In this document: piece after piece, positions 55,289-64,000 of the stretch
Layout of the letters: each line of letters starts with the position of its first letter
How positions within the stretch are numbered: position 1 is the first letter of the stretch
Translations under genes and position numbers: made by a program
The notes under the pieces: model-generated
What the model was told of the DNA's origin: nothing
The model's database searches: none
Seen by the model: the letters and a program-made list of their open reading frames with translations, nothing else
Source: Paenibacillus uliginis N3/975
GTDB taxonomy: Bacteria > Bacillota > Bacilli > Paenibacillales > Paenibacillaceae
DNA length: 64,000 bases
Assembly: GCF_900177425.1 (NCBI RefSeq)
Contig: NZ_LT840184.1
Coordinates: 5,187,705 to 5,251,704 of the forward strand
Reading direction: 5' to 3'

Positions 55289-55369
55289 ATGGACAAGAAT
55301 ATCATAAAATCCACATTTATGGAATCGTTTTTACCAACCAGCAAGGTACACGGTTTGCTACCCGATTAA
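55289..55369 (+). pseudogene. Probable IS4-type transposase 5' fragment
   Basis: A 26-codon ORF (MDKNIIKSTFMESFLPTSKV...) with AAGGAG seven bases upstream resembles the first residues of IS4/IS231-type transposases (MDKxTxxSxFxxW). It stops after 26 codons with no further transposase sequence, so it would be a relic. The remaining upstream bases to 55160 show nothing else. Confidence 0.3.
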
Positions 55370-55394
55370 AGGCCATTGCGATTATTGCAAAAAC

Positions 55395-55475
55395 TTGTAC
55401 ATATTCGTTTTTTTATTATAGACTTATCATTTTCGACAGATTATAATAACGAATACACTCCAAAAAACGAACATT
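55395..55475 (+). promoter_or_regulatory. Promoter with PurR-like boxes upstream of guaD
   Basis: TTGTAC (55395-55400) and TATAGA lie 16-17 bases apart. Three copies of an ACGAAYA-type element follow: inverted at 55399-55409 (ATATTCGTTT), direct at 55446-55454 (AACGAATAC) and at 55464-55475 (AAAACGAACATT). The last is close to the PurBox AWWWCCGAACWWT. An inverted pair around a promoter is the usual PurR layout. No guanine riboswitch is seen. Confidence 0.55.
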
Positions 55476-55487
55476 AAGGAGATACTC

Positions 55488-56852
55488 ATGTATAAATATA
55501 TGCAATTATTTCAAGGAACTTCTTTTTCGAGCAAATCCTCCAAAGAAATTCAAATATTAAAAAACTATCTTTTTTGTATCAATGCGGACGGCATGATTGA
55601 GCAAGTCGTGGCGCCAGAAGACGCCGAATATCAATCCTTGCTGGATACGTACCAAGGCAGCGACAACTTTCATCGTTTAGAGGAAGGTCAGTATTTCTTG
55701 CCTGGTTTTGTCGACTTGCATGTTCATGCCCCGCAGTGGGCTCAATCTGGAACCGCACTAGACATCCCACTCTATGATTGGTTAAACACCTATACCTTCC
55801 CACTGGAGTCTAAATTCTCAGACTTAGATTTTGCAAAAAAGGTATACGATGAAGTGGTAAGCACCTTACTGGCAAACGGAACAACAACAGCACTTTATTT
55901 TGCAACGGTGCATAAAGAAGCAAGCTTGTTGTTAGCAGAAATATGTGCAAATAAAGGCCAACGTGGACTCGTTGGGAAGGTAGTCATGGACGATCCCGAG
56001 CAAAATCCAGAATACTATCGCGATGCTGACACCAAAGCGGCACTTGCAGATACGGAAGAATTTATTATCGCGGTACAAGAATTAGCTAAATCCACGAAAC
56101 AAGGCGTGTATCCCGTAGTAACACCAAGATTCATTCCAAGTTGTACAGATGAAGGCCTAAAGGGCTTGGGGGAACTGGCGGCTAAATACGATACGTATGT
56201 TCAATCCCACTGTAGTGAAAGTGATTGGGCTCACGGTTATGTACAAGATCGATATAACAAGAACGATGCTTTTGCGCTGCATGATTTTGGCCTATTGCGT
56301 GATAAATCGGTCATGGCACATTGTAACTTCCTAGATGATCCTGATGTCGATTTATTTGCTCAAACCGGAACCGCTATCGCTCATTGTCCTGTATCAAACG
56401 CGTATTTCGCCAACAGTGTCATTCCAGTCGCTCATATCCATTCCAAAGGTGTTGAGATTGGCTTAGGGTCTGATATTTCCGGAGGCTTCTCACCGAGTCT
56501 ATTCGATAATATAAGACAAGCTGTAATCTCTTCAAGAATGCTCGAGGATGGCGTTAACACCTCTCTTCCTGCCGAAGAGCGTGGTGTACCAGGATCACGC
56601 ATTACGATACATGAAGCATTCTATCTTGCTACTGCTGGCGGTGGGGAAAGCTTGAGCTTGCCTATCGGTCGTATTCAAGAAAATTATACGTGGGATGTAC
56701 AGGTTATCGATACGAAATGTCCATCAGCCAAACTGCCGATCTTTGATGAGAATGAAGATTTACAAGATATTTTCCAGAAAATCATGTATCTTGTCAGACC
56801 TGAGCATATCCGCGAAGTCTGGGTACAAGGTGAAAAGGTTCATTCACGTTAA
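55488..56852 (+). CDS. guaD: Guanine deaminase (amidohydrolase)
   Basis: 454 residues. Metal ligands are His78 and His80 (PGFVDLHVHAPQW), with further ligands in YVQSHCSESDWAHG, MAHCNFL and LGSDISGGFS. The PQW motif after HVH is typical of eukaryotic-type guanine deaminases. It converts guanine to xanthine. AAGGAG precedes the ATG. A purine permease gene follows 40 bases downstream, so salvage of imported purines is the likely role. Confidence 0.93.
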   Translation: MYKYMQLFQGTSFSSKSSKEIQILKNYLFCINADGMIEQVVAPEDAEYQSLLDTYQGSDNFHRLEEGQYFLPGFVDLHVHAPQWAQSGTALDIPLYDWLNTYTFPLESKFSDLDFAKKVYDEVVSTLLANGTTTALYFATVHKEASLLLAEICANKGQRGLVGKVVMDDPEQNPEYYRDADTKAALADTEEFIIAVQELAKSTKQGVYPVVTPRFIPSCTDEGLKGLGELAAKYDTYVQSHCSESDWAHGYVQDRYNKNDAFALHDFGLLRDKSVMAHCNFLDDPDVDLFAQTGTAIAHCPVSNAYFANSVIPVAHIHSKGVEIGLGSDISGGFSPSLFDNIRQAVISSRMLEDGVNTSLPAEERGVPGSRITIHEAFYLATAGGGESLSLPIGRIQENYTWDVQVIDTKCPSAKLPIFDENEDLQDIFQKIMYLVRPEHIREVWVQGEKVHSR

Positions 56853-56892
56853 GATATAGAAATTAATTTGAAAATTCGAGGTGTGCATCTGA

Positions 56893-58245
56893 GTGAAAAC
56901 ACAAGCAGACAAGCAAGATAACGCGCAAACACAATCACAGCATTTAACGGTTCTGCCCGAAGACAAACTATCATTCGGAAAATCGGCAGTCCTAGGCTTA
57001 CAGCATGTATTAGCGATGGACGTTTATGTCGTTCCTTTCCTGATTGCCATGTTAATTGGCTTACAACCCAATCAATCGAGCGCATTAATTCAATCCACAT
57101 TTATTGCTGCTGGGCTTGCAACGATTGTCCAAACTTATTTCTGTATGAAGCTGCCTATGGCGCAAGGTCCTTCTTATGTTCCGCTCGGTGCGATTGTCAC
57201 GATCTATGCCGCTAGTGGTGGTGGAGAACTAGGTTGGAGTTCTGTGTTAGGTGCCAGCTTAATTGGTGCGATCCTCGTTATTATTTTGGGCTATACTGGA
57301 GTATTCAATAAAATAGTTAAATCATTTATCCCTCCCATTGTAGGGGGAACGATTATCTTCATTGTAGGTCTTTCTTTATTGCCTGTTGCGATCAGAGACA
57401 ATATTTATGGCGCCACTGACGCTACAATCAATCAAAATGTGTTATTAGCGCTTATTTCAGCTGCTGTGCTCATTATTTTCGTGATCCTAGGCTCTTTGTT
57501 CCGTAATAAAGGATCGATATTCCGAATTACTTCCGTGATGATCGCGTTAATTGTCGGATGTATTTCTGCACAATTTATGGGTGTCTTGGATTTCTCAGCT
57601 GTTCAAAATGCCCAGTGGTTTAGCATGCCGCGGATTCCTTTTAAAGATTTCGGCTTTTCTTTCGACTTTTCTGCTATTATCACCATGGTCATTATTTATC
57701 TCGTACTGCTGGCTGAAACAACAGGTACGTGGTTTGCTATCAGCAACGTAATCGATAAGCCGTTAACGGATAAAAATATTAACCAAGGTGTTGTTGGAGA
57801 AGGGATTAGCTGTCTTATAGCTGCTGGACTCGGTTCAACTCCGGTTACAGGCTATTCCACAAATGCAGGTATTATTTCCATCACAGGTATCGCGAGCCGA
57901 CGAGTCTTTCTTGCAGTAGGAGGATGGTTTGTCCTCTTCGGCTGTTCAGGAAAATTAGCAACTTTAATCTCTTCGATTCCAACAGCTGTCATCGGCGGCG
58001 TGTTCGCTATCGTCTGCGGTATCATCTCAATTAACGGTATCCAGGTCATGAAAAACGAAACGATTGGCGAAAAAGAAATGTACATTATCGCAATACCGAT
58101 GATTTTAACACTAGCGCTAGTGCTCATTCCTAAAGACTTCCTCTATACTCTGCCTACTTTCGTGCAATATCTATTGGGTTCACCTATTCTAGCTGCTTCG
58201 CTTGCAGCGATCTTGTTGAATAAGCTGTTGCCAAGCAGGAAGTAG
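56893..58245 (+). CDS. NCS2 family purine permease (xanthine/uracil-type)
   Basis: 450 residues from a GTG at 56893 preceded by GAGGTG. It has about 12-14 helices with NCS2 motifs: LGLQHVLAMDVYVVPFLIA, MAQGPSYVPLGAIV, AETTGTWFAISNVI and GLGSTPVTGYSTNAGI (the substrate-binding NAT-like segment). It is a cation symporter for a nucleobase, presumably guanine or xanthine given the guanine deaminase gene ahead of it. Confidence 0.9.
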   Translation: MKTQADKQDNAQTQSQHLTVLPEDKLSFGKSAVLGLQHVLAMDVYVVPFLIAMLIGLQPNQSSALIQSTFIAAGLATIVQTYFCMKLPMAQGPSYVPLGAIVTIYAASGGGELGWSSVLGASLIGAILVIILGYTGVFNKIVKSFIPPIVGGTIIFIVGLSLLPVAIRDNIYGATDATINQNVLLALISAAVLIIFVILGSLFRNKGSIFRITSVMIALIVGCISAQFMGVLDFSAVQNAQWFSMPRIPFKDFGFSFDFSAIITMVIIYLVLLAETTGTWFAISNVIDKPLTDKNINQGVVGEGISCLIAAGLGSTPVTGYSTNAGIISITGIASRRVFLAVGGWFVLFGCSGKLATLISSIPTAVIGGVFAIVCGIISINGIQVMKNETIGEKEMYIIAIPMILTLALVLIPKDFLYTLPTFVQYLLGSPILAASLAAILLNKLLPSRK

Positions 58246-58287
58246 GTTGTAGAGCTAGGGTATTGTTGCACTGATTCTAAATCTCTC

Positions 58288-58358
58288 CACACTGGATGAG
58301 TACTGGCGGTAGGTAGGTCTATTTTGTAGTAATCTGCTTTTTGAGTTGATCCAGTGTG
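58288..58358. repeat. 10-bp perfect inverted repeat with 51-base spacer
   Basis: CACACTGGAT at 58288-58297 and ATCCAGTGTG at 58349-58358 enclose a T/G-rich spacer, between the permease gene and the SCIFF precursor. It could be a terminator, a structured leader or a relic of an insertion. Confidence 0.45.
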
Positions 58359-58477
58359 ACCTATTTGATTGATGTACATCCGAAGTAATTGCTACCATGT
58401 TCAAAGAAGTAGAGTGAATTCATTCACAATATTATCTTGTATTGTTGAACTAATGAAATGGCAGAGGAGTTATTCAA

Positions 58478-58627
58478 ATGAAAAGAATCGTAACACTGAG
58501 TACCCGCAAACTGATGGATACCGCAAAACACGGCGGATGTGGCGCATGCCAAACATCTTGCCAGTCCGCTTGTAAGACTTCCTGCGGCGTTGCCAACCAG
58601 CGCTGTGAAAACCCAATGAACAAATAG
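58478..58627 (+). CDS. scfA: SCIFF ranthipeptide precursor
   Basis: 49 residues, ATG 58478, with GAGGAG 11 bases upstream. The leader MKRIVTLSTRKLMDTAK is typical of SCIFF peptides (six cysteines in forty-five residues). The core holds six cysteines: GGCGACQTSCQSACKTSC and then RCENPMNK. The neighbouring radical SAM protein installs thioether links from Cys sulfur to side-chain or backbone carbons of acceptor residues. The product class is linked to quorum-type signalling in clostridia. Confidence 0.95.
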   Translation: MKRIVTLSTRKLMDTAKHGGCGACQTSCQSACKTSCGVANQRCENPMNK

Positions 58628-58644
58628 GATTCGAAAATGTTCAC

Positions 58645-58679
58645 CGCCCACTGCTCTGTAGATGGGCGTCTATTTTTTA
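58645..58679 (+). terminator. Hairpin between scfA and scfB
   Basis: CGCCCA and TGGGCG form a short stem followed by TCTATTTTTTAA. Placed between the precursor and maturase genes, it probably lets more precursor than maturase message be made. Confidence 0.75.
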
Positions 58680-58719
58680 ACCGGTCTTTTTGTCGGTAAA
58701 AGGAGCTTGATTAGCAAGT

Positions 58720-60108
58720 ATGATTCATCAATATCAACTTAACGGATACAACATCGTGCTTGATACCTACAGTGGGTCGGTACACGTTGTTGATGATCTG
58801 GCATACAAAATCATTGAGCTTTATGAGCATACATCTCCGGAGGAAATCCTGACACTCATGCTGGAGCAGCATGAACACGATTCAGGTATTACCGAGAGAG
58901 ACATTCGAGAAACCATCGCGGCCATTGAGGAGCTTAAAGATACTGGACAGCTCTTTACCGAAGATCCATATGAGAATCTCTCTATGGATTTAAGGAATCG
59001 AAAAACTTATGTTAAAGCACTATGCCTCAATGTCGCGCATACCTGCAATCTATCATGCGACTATTGTTTCGCCAGTCAAGGAAAATACAACGGCGATCGG
59101 GCCATCATGAGTTATGAGGTTGGAGAGCGTGCTATCGATTACCTGCTAGAAAATTCAGGACATCACCGAAACCTAGACATTGACTTCTTCGGCGGCGAAC
59201 CGCTTATGGCCTGGAAAGTCGTCAAGCAGATTGTAGCTTATGCACGAAGCAAAGAAAAAGAATATAAGAAAAAATTCCGCTTCACCTTCACGACGAACGG
59301 TATGCTGCTGAACGACGAGGTTACTGAATTTTTAAATAAGGAAATATACAACGTCGTACTCAGTCTGGATGGTAGAAAAGAGATTCATGACCGGCTCCGC
59401 ACAACCGTTAACGGAAAAGGCAGCTATGACCATATTGTACCGAAGTTCCAGGAATTCGTCCGAAAACGTGGAGACCAAGAATACTATGTACGAGGAACCT
59501 ACACTCGTAACAATGTCGATTTCACCAATGATATATTCCATATCGCAGACCTTGGTTTTGATAAACTTTCGATGGAACCAGTCATCTGTGATCCGCGAGA
59601 GCCTTATGCACTAACCGAGAAGGATCTTCCGGAAATTTACAACCAGTACGAAATTCTCGCCAAGGAAATGATCTACCGTGGTGAACAAGGCGAAGGCTTT
59701 ACCTTCTATCATTACATGCTTGACCTATCTGAAGGCCCTTGCATCCAGAAAAGAATCACCGGCTGCGGGTCAGGAACGGAATATCTTGCTGTCACGCCAT
59801 GGGGAGAGCTTTTCCCTTGCCACCAGTTCGTCGGAGATGAAGCGTACAGCATGGGGAACATCTGGGACGGTATCACACGATCTGAGTTGCAATGCCAATT
59901 TAAAGAGAGCAACTGCTACTCGAAGCCGGAATGCAAGGATTGCTGGGCCAAACTCTACTGCAGCGGCGGCTGTCCTGCCAATGCCCTGCACGCGACGGGT
60001 TCCATCAACGGCATCTATGACTTTAGTTGTGATGTTTTCCGCAAGAGGGTTGAATGTTCCATGATGGTGAAGGTTGCCGAGTCGATCAGAGTTATGGAGA
60101 ACGAGTAA
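58720..60108 (+). CDS. scfB: SCIFF maturase, radical SAM/SPASM thioether-forming enzyme
   Basis: 462 residues. A PqqD-like RiPP recognition domain covers 1-90. The radical SAM motif is C109-x3-C113-x2-C116 (CNLSCDYCFASQG), then DIDFFGGEPLMAWKVV. A cysteine-rich SPASM domain follows (CIQKRITGCGSG, LFPCHQFVGD, CYSKPECKDCWAKLYCSGGC) for two auxiliary clusters. AAAGGAG precedes the start by about 16 bases. It lies 92 bases after the precursor gene. No exporter or protease is directly linked. Confidence 0.95.
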   Translation: MIHQYQLNGYNIVLDTYSGSVHVVDDLAYKIIELYEHTSPEEILTLMLEQHEHDSGITERDIRETIAAIEELKDTGQLFTEDPYENLSMDLRNRKTYVKALCLNVAHTCNLSCDYCFASQGKYNGDRAIMSYEVGERAIDYLLENSGHHRNLDIDFFGGEPLMAWKVVKQIVAYARSKEKEYKKKFRFTFTTNGMLLNDEVTEFLNKEIYNVVLSLDGRKEIHDRLRTTVNGKGSYDHIVPKFQEFVRKRGDQEYYVRGTYTRNNVDFTNDIFHIADLGFDKLSMEPVICDPREPYALTEKDLPEIYNQYEILAKEMIYRGEQGEGFTFYHYMLDLSEGPCIQKRITGCGSGTEYLAVTPWGELFPCHQFVGDEAYSMGNIWDGITRSELQCQFKESNCYSKPECKDCWAKLYCSGGCPANALHATGSINGIYDFSCDVFRKRVECSMMVKVAESIRVMENE

Positions 60109-60118
60109 GATAAACAAA

Positions 60119-60146
60119 AAAGAGGGGTGAGAACCCCTCTTCATTT
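60119..60146 (+). terminator. Intrinsic terminator after scfB
   Basis: AAGAGGGGT and ACCCCTCTT form a stem with loop GAGA, followed by CATTTAT. Confidence 0.8.
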
Positions 60147-60254
60147 ATAATAACTGGCAGTTCTTGCTGTTCTTTTAATAACACTGATTTCATGAAGAAC
60201 ACCGCTCCAATTAAACCGAAACGAAGGAGCAGCTTGTATATAAATAATGTACGG

Positions 60255-60530
60255 TTAGTGAATCAACAAGTCTACCTTAGACAAAACCTCATCCAATGTC
60301 TCCTTTGGAACTCTGCCAATAAACTTGACTTGGCGAGATTGCCAATCGAGGCTCTTGATTTGATCAGAAAGAATAACCCCATCTAGCGGTAGATCCTGTG
60401 GAATAAACACCTCGAACGGGTAGCCTTTAGCCTTGGAAGTAACCGGACAGATGGCGCTGCTGCCAGTACACTCAGATATGCAGAAAAAGGCGCTGCCATC
60501 AAGCAGAGCCCCTGTTTGTCTATAAGTGTG
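60255..60530 (-). pseudogene. mazF (PemK-like toxin) remnant
   Basis: On the minus strand, from about 60510 down to the TAA at 60255, one frame encodes SSAICPVTSKAKGYPFEVFI followed by LDWQSRQVKFIGRVPKETLD and a normal C-terminus. This is the second half of a MazF/ChpB-type endoribonuclease. The N-terminal part with the catalytic RP(A/G) region is missing or scrambled, and no antitoxin ORF is found. Further upstream (60580-60690) is an unrecognised protein-like stretch without a start. The locus is dead. Confidence 0.7.
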
Positions 60531-60791
60531 CTTCCTCTTCCTAATCTATCCGTCTTGGAAGACTTCGCGTGCCTATAAATTCAGAATCCGATCATCTTCG
60601 AAAACTCAAACGCACGCTCCGATAGATTCAATCCAAAGACGGTGTGATTCAAATTGAGCGATGTACGACCTTGTAACTAAAATGTAAATCCAAGATTTTT
60701 AATCACCAATCTCTACATAAAATCTCCAATTTATAAAAGTAGTATTATAGTATAATAGTAAAATTAGTAAATAAGTATTTAGGAGGATTTT

Positions 60792-61817
60792 ATGCAAATT
60801 GAATTTAATGTATCTGGAGTCACCTTTGAGGATCGTCCAAATATTATTAGAAGATATGCTACTGATGGAGATACAATTTATTTAGTTCGAGAGCCAAACA
60901 ATGAGTATGATTCAAATGCTATTAAGGTATTCCTACCTAATAGGAAATCTATTGGGTATGTCCCAAAGGAATTCACACCATTACTAGCGAAGTATCTCGA
61001 TAGTGGTGGAAGTATTTTTGCAAAAGTAAAATCTGTTAATAATAGAGGGGAAGATTTACAAAGTATAACAATTTCGATTAGCACGCAGAATAAAGCTGGC
61101 TATGTTATGGGAGATATTAAAGGTTTTATTTATGATGAGGATTCACCTGAGGAATCTACACATGACATTGAATGTTTTGGAATTATTCAATATAAAGATG
61201 GTTTAGGAACAGATCTTAATAAGCCTATAGTACATTTAGTAGCTTGTTATGAACTTACCAATTTTCATGTTGATGATATCAAGGAAAGAAATCCGTTATC
61301 TGAAAGGGAAATATATTTAGTTAAGGCATTTGAGCAAGTAACTCCTAATAATGCTTTGAGTGATATAGGTTACGTAATGAGAGAATATAGTAAATATGTA
61401 TCTCGCGATAGCGATGATCGTTATCAATTTAAGTCATTAAGGGAAGATGTTGTTATTCAAGAACAATATCATACGGTCTATATTACAAGTGAAGACTCAC
61501 TTAATGATTTAAGTAAAAAACGACAGGCACTTGAAACTAACTATTTTGATACCTTAAGAAAAGAATTAAATAACATTGAAACACAGAAAATAAAATATAC
61601 GATTATTCCCTTTGAAGAAAATAGCTATATTTTTGAACGCATTAATGAAAAATACATAGGTGAAAAAAGATACTCAATTTTGACAATTAATTATCATCTC
61701 CAAATTAAATCAAATTTAGAGATGAGTATAAAAGAGCAAGCTGACTTTTTCAATAAATTAGAACGAATAAAAATGGGTTCAAGTCGTCTTTTAAATGAGC
61801 AATTAGTTCTTATATAG
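60792..61817 (+). CDS. HIRAN-domain protein
   Basis: 341 residues, with AGGAGG before the ATG. Residues 1-95 form a HIRAN domain (GVTFEDRPNIIRRY, REPNNEYDSNAIKVF, SIGYVPKEFTPLLAKYL), a module that binds single-stranded DNA ends in helicases and repair proteins. The remaining 245 residues show no enzyme motif I know. A helical, charged region (about 240-330) may be coiled-coil. The gene is much richer in A and T than its neighbours and has its own promoter region and terminator, suggesting recent transfer. A DNA repair or phage-defence role is possible but unproven. Confidence 0.8.
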   Translation: MQIEFNVSGVTFEDRPNIIRRYATDGDTIYLVREPNNEYDSNAIKVFLPNRKSIGYVPKEFTPLLAKYLDSGGSIFAKVKSVNNRGEDLQSITISISTQNKAGYVMGDIKGFIYDEDSPEESTHDIECFGIIQYKDGLGTDLNKPIVHLVACYELTNFHVDDIKERNPLSEREIYLVKAFEQVTPNNALSDIGYVMREYSKYVSRDSDDRYQFKSLREDVVIQEQYHTVYITSEDSLNDLSKKRQALETNYFDTLRKELNNIETQKIKYTIIPFEENSYIFERINEKYIGEKRYSILTINYHLQIKSNLEMSIKEQADFFNKLERIKMGSSRLLNEQLVLI

Positions 61818-61857
61818 AAGATATATTAAATTATCCTTTTAAAGGAGTTATTTGTGT

Positions 61858-61896
61858 GGGAGTATCGGGATAATATATCCTAGTACTCCCATTTTT
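61858..61896 (+). terminator. Intrinsic terminator after the HIRAN gene
   Basis: GGGAGTA and TACTCCC with an inner GGAT/ATCC pair, followed by ATTTTTG. It lies between convergent genes. Confidence 0.8.
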
Positions 61897-61916
61897 GTCC
61901 CATCTCCTTAAAAGCT

Positions 61917-64000
61917 TTATTCTACACTTTTTAATGATTCAATCATATTGATTTGGGACACTTTTCTCCGAAGTAGCAAATTAGAGAGAATGGTGAGTAA
62001 GAATGCAAGCATAACAGATACCAGCATTATAAAAATATTTAATTTATCTGGGATTTGTTGATGGGTACTAGACAGTGCCTTTACAATAATTGTATAACAA
62101 TAGCCACTTATCGGTAAAGCTACAATTACCGCAAAGGTGGTTAGTATGATGTTTTCAAAAAAGATAAGTCGGTTTATTTTATTTTTTTGATAGCCTAATA
62201 CCTTAAGTGTTGCAAGCTCACGATTCCTTTCATAAATGTTTATGGAAGATATCGTATATATTGCGCCAAAGGAGAGTATGACGGCACAAATGATAAACAT
62301 GATAAATATAAAACTATTTTGTTTCAAAATATATTGAGCTGATTGCTTTAGATCATTCTTATCTGCAATTGTATCTACATGAGGATCTTGTTCAAAGAAG
62401 TTACGGACGCTTATAAGATCGGTAGAGCTATTGGCTTCAACTAACAGTGAGGTTGGACTATAGTCTATGCCAAAGCTCTTTAAATAGTCTGGTGTGCTAT
62501 AAAACGACGGATTCGAATACTGTGTAGATATTTGTAAAACCTTCATATCTACCGATTTATTTTTAAGCTCTGGTGCTGTGAACTTTATTTGGATGGTATC
62601 CCCTTCTACAATATGATATTTGTCGGCGTAGGATTGGGGTACCAGCACACCCTTATCTTCTAAATACATCTTGTTGTCATCTTTGTCAAAGAAATGAATG
62701 AGATTGTTTTCTTTTTCCGTAACAACCAAAGTGGCATTTTCTTTTTCACCACCTTTGATGAATTCAACAGGAAAGGTGGATGTAAAATAACTATTTTTAA
62801 TGCCGGGGGGTAGTTGTAGCGTATCGGAAGATGTGCCCAGCTTATAATCTACTCTTACATCATACGTATAAACATCTTCAGTTTGGTTCGCTATTTTGAT
62901 CAAGGACGATTGAGTGCCCAAAGCAGTTATCAATAACACCGTGCTTACAACAACGCCAATTGAGCTCGCAAAAGCTTTTTGTTTATTTAAAAATATATTT
63001 CTTAAAATGAGTTTGTAACTGTAGGAAATATGACTCCAGATACCCGGAACTCTTTCAATTAATAGCTTTTTCATTTTCTTAGGCGGTTTAGGACGCATCG
63101 CCTGAGCCGCACGTTCTTTTAATATCGTTCTGCCACTCAAGTAGCAGGACAGAATTCCAAAAGCGCTAGAGAAAATGATCGAAGGAATGATCGAATACCA
63201 AGAAAGTGAGAATGTAATGTCAGGCAAAGTGTAGGACTTTGCACTCGACGCAGTTACTAATGGAATAAATACAAGAGCGGCCATAATACAACCTATGATT
63301 GAGCCTGCTATACCTACCAGCACAGGGTATCCCATGTAATGAAGCATGATGTTTCGGTTCTTTACACCCAAAGCCTTCATGATACCTACTTGATTTCGCT
63401 CAGAATCGATCGTCCTCGACATGGTAAGAAACAGGATAATAGCGGAGATCAAAAAGAGAACTAAAGGTATAACCTTACTCATCATACTATTGTTATATAT
63501 TGTTTGTTTTATTTGAGAATAACCGTAAGTTCGTTCCTTACTTGTTTGGTCTAAATAAGGAAGATGTTTGGATTGTCCTTCAATTGATTTGCCTAATTGG
63601 TCAATATCGTAACCTTCTTGAGCATCAATCATGATTTCATTATAGTAAAAGCCGTCCCGGATTTCAGGTATTGTCTCTTCGGCAATATAAGCGATTCCGT
63701 GGGTTTTATGGTCTTGCGTGGGGTTCTTTTTTATATATTCCACATTCTCGCCCAAGCCGCTAATGGTAAACGTAACATCTCTTCCATTCGTAGTGATACG
63801 GATTTGATCGCCGACCTGATAATGATGTTCTTGGGCATAATGGGAATCTAATAAGATCTCATCCTTTTTTGACGGAATACTGCCCTCAATCATAGTAGGC
63901 GTATTGATTTCATTGTCTACAGGGATCGAATGAAGTTTTAATGAAGCTTTATAATCTTTAAAGACTTGCGTAGCATCAAAGGTATAACGTCCTTCTATTT
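61917..64000 (-). CDS. Large FtsX-type ABC permease, 5' end outside window
   Basis: The reading frame is open to the window edge, giving 693 visible residues. The ATG at 63893 is internal, because the frame continues upstream (ATQVFKDYKASLKLHS). An extracytoplasmic MacB-PCD-like segment leads, followed by an FtsX helix cluster (SMMSKVIPLVLFLISAIILF and following, MKALGVKNRNIMLHYMGYP). A second membrane unit comes next, then a soluble domain and a C-terminal FtsX domain (LATLKVLGYQKNKINRLIFF). This is the long double-FtsX form, probably over 1,000 residues when complete. The ATPase gene is expected beyond the window. Confidence 0.85.
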   Translation of the reverse strand, partial: IEGRYTFDATQVFKDYKASLKLHSIPVDNEINTPTMIEGSIPSKKDEILLDSHYAQEHHYQVGDQIRITTNGRDVTFTISGLGENVEYIKKNPTQDHKTHGIAYIAEETIPEIRDGFYYNEIMIDAQEGYDIDQLGKSIEGQSKHLPYLDQTSKERTYGYSQIKQTIYNNSMMSKVIPLVLFLISAIILFLTMSRTIDSERNQVGIMKALGVKNRNIMLHYMGYPVLVGIAGSIIGCIMAALVFIPLVTASSAKSYTLPDITFSLSWYSIIPSIIFSSAFGILSCYLSGRTILKERAAQAMRPKPPKKMKKLLIERVPGIWSHISYSYKLILRNIFLNKQKAFASSIGVVVSTVLLITALGTQSSLIKIANQTEDVYTYDVRVDYKLGTSSDTLQLPPGIKNSYFTSTFPVEFIKGGEKENATLVVTEKENNLIHFFDKDDNKMYLEDKGVLVPQSYADKYHIVEGDTIQIKFTAPELKNKSVDMKVLQISTQYSNPSFYSTPDYLKSFGIDYSPTSLLVEANSSTDLISVRNFFEQDPHVDTIADKNDLKQSAQYILKQNSFIFIMFIICAVILSFGAIYTISSINIYERNRELATLKVLGYQKNKINRLIFFENIILTTFAVIVALPISGYCYTIIVKALSSTHQQIPDKLNIFIMLVSVMLAFLLTILSNLLLRRKVSQINMIESLKSVE

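Noticed and set aside
1..64000. CRISPR arrays, tRNA and rRNA genes, prophage
   Set aside because: No regularly spaced repeats, cloverleaf sequences, rRNA cores or phage structural genes were seen on either strand.

Overview
The window looks like a chromosomal segment of a low-to-mid GC Firmicute, most likely Paenibacillus or a close relative. Reasons are the AGGAGG-type ribosome binding sites throughout, a Bacillus-type gene repertoire (LytTR and YesM/YesN two-component systems, RsgA, TruA, Vat-type acetyltransferase, SCIFF ranthipeptide genes) and a cobalamin riboswitch placed ahead of a large secreted transcobalamin-like protein. Both ends cut through genes. There is no rRNA, tRNA, CRISPR array or prophage. 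The accessory content is one IS200/IS605 element plus several decayed gene remnants.

Layout: 1-3070 (minus) is a riboswitch-controlled secreted cobalamin-binding-type protein. 3222-8655 (minus) is an OmpR-type regulator, kinase, ATPase and FtsX permease operon. 8793-13634 is an AraC regulator divergent from a three-gene carbohydrate operon (DUF1861 propeller, nitrilase-fold amidase, six-hairpin glycosidase-like protein). 14047-15924 is an orphan radical SAM/SPASM protein with small flanking ORFs. 16034-18449 is a short-chain dehydrogenase pseudogene split by an IS200/IS605 element that itself carries a broken tnpB. 18593-24177 (minus) holds a Vat-family acetyltransferase, a second radical SAM protein, a glycine-zipper protein, and a uvrA-like/marR/truA operon.

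24455-30957 is a binding-protein ABC importer followed by a YesM/YesN-type two-component system, an arrangement resembling hexose-phosphate uptake loci. 31225-32751 is a MerR regulator, an unknown protein and a complete second-type ClpP in one operon. 32940-34241 (minus) is an RsgA GTPase behind a leader peptide and a terminator hairpin. 34425-39669 (minus) is an exopolysaccharide synthesis operon with a PilZ-bearing glycosyltransferase. 39780-41310 is a gene-poor, decayed stretch with short repeats. 41311-44529 (minus) is a nucleoside uptake and hydrolysis operon. 45626-49616 is a small membrane protein, an ABC exporter and an Agr-like kinase/regulator pair.

50066-55041 (minus) includes a MarR, AhpD-like, lipoyl-fused dihydrolipoamide dehydrogenase and lipoate ligase cluster that could form a self-contained thiol peroxidase chain. 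55488-58245 is guanine deaminase with a purine permease behind PurR-like boxes. 58478-60108 is a clear SCIFF precursor and its radical SAM maturase. 60255-60530 is a mazF remnant, 60792-61817 an AT-rich stand-alone HIRAN-domain protein, and 61917-64000 (minus) a large FtsX-type permease cut by the window end.
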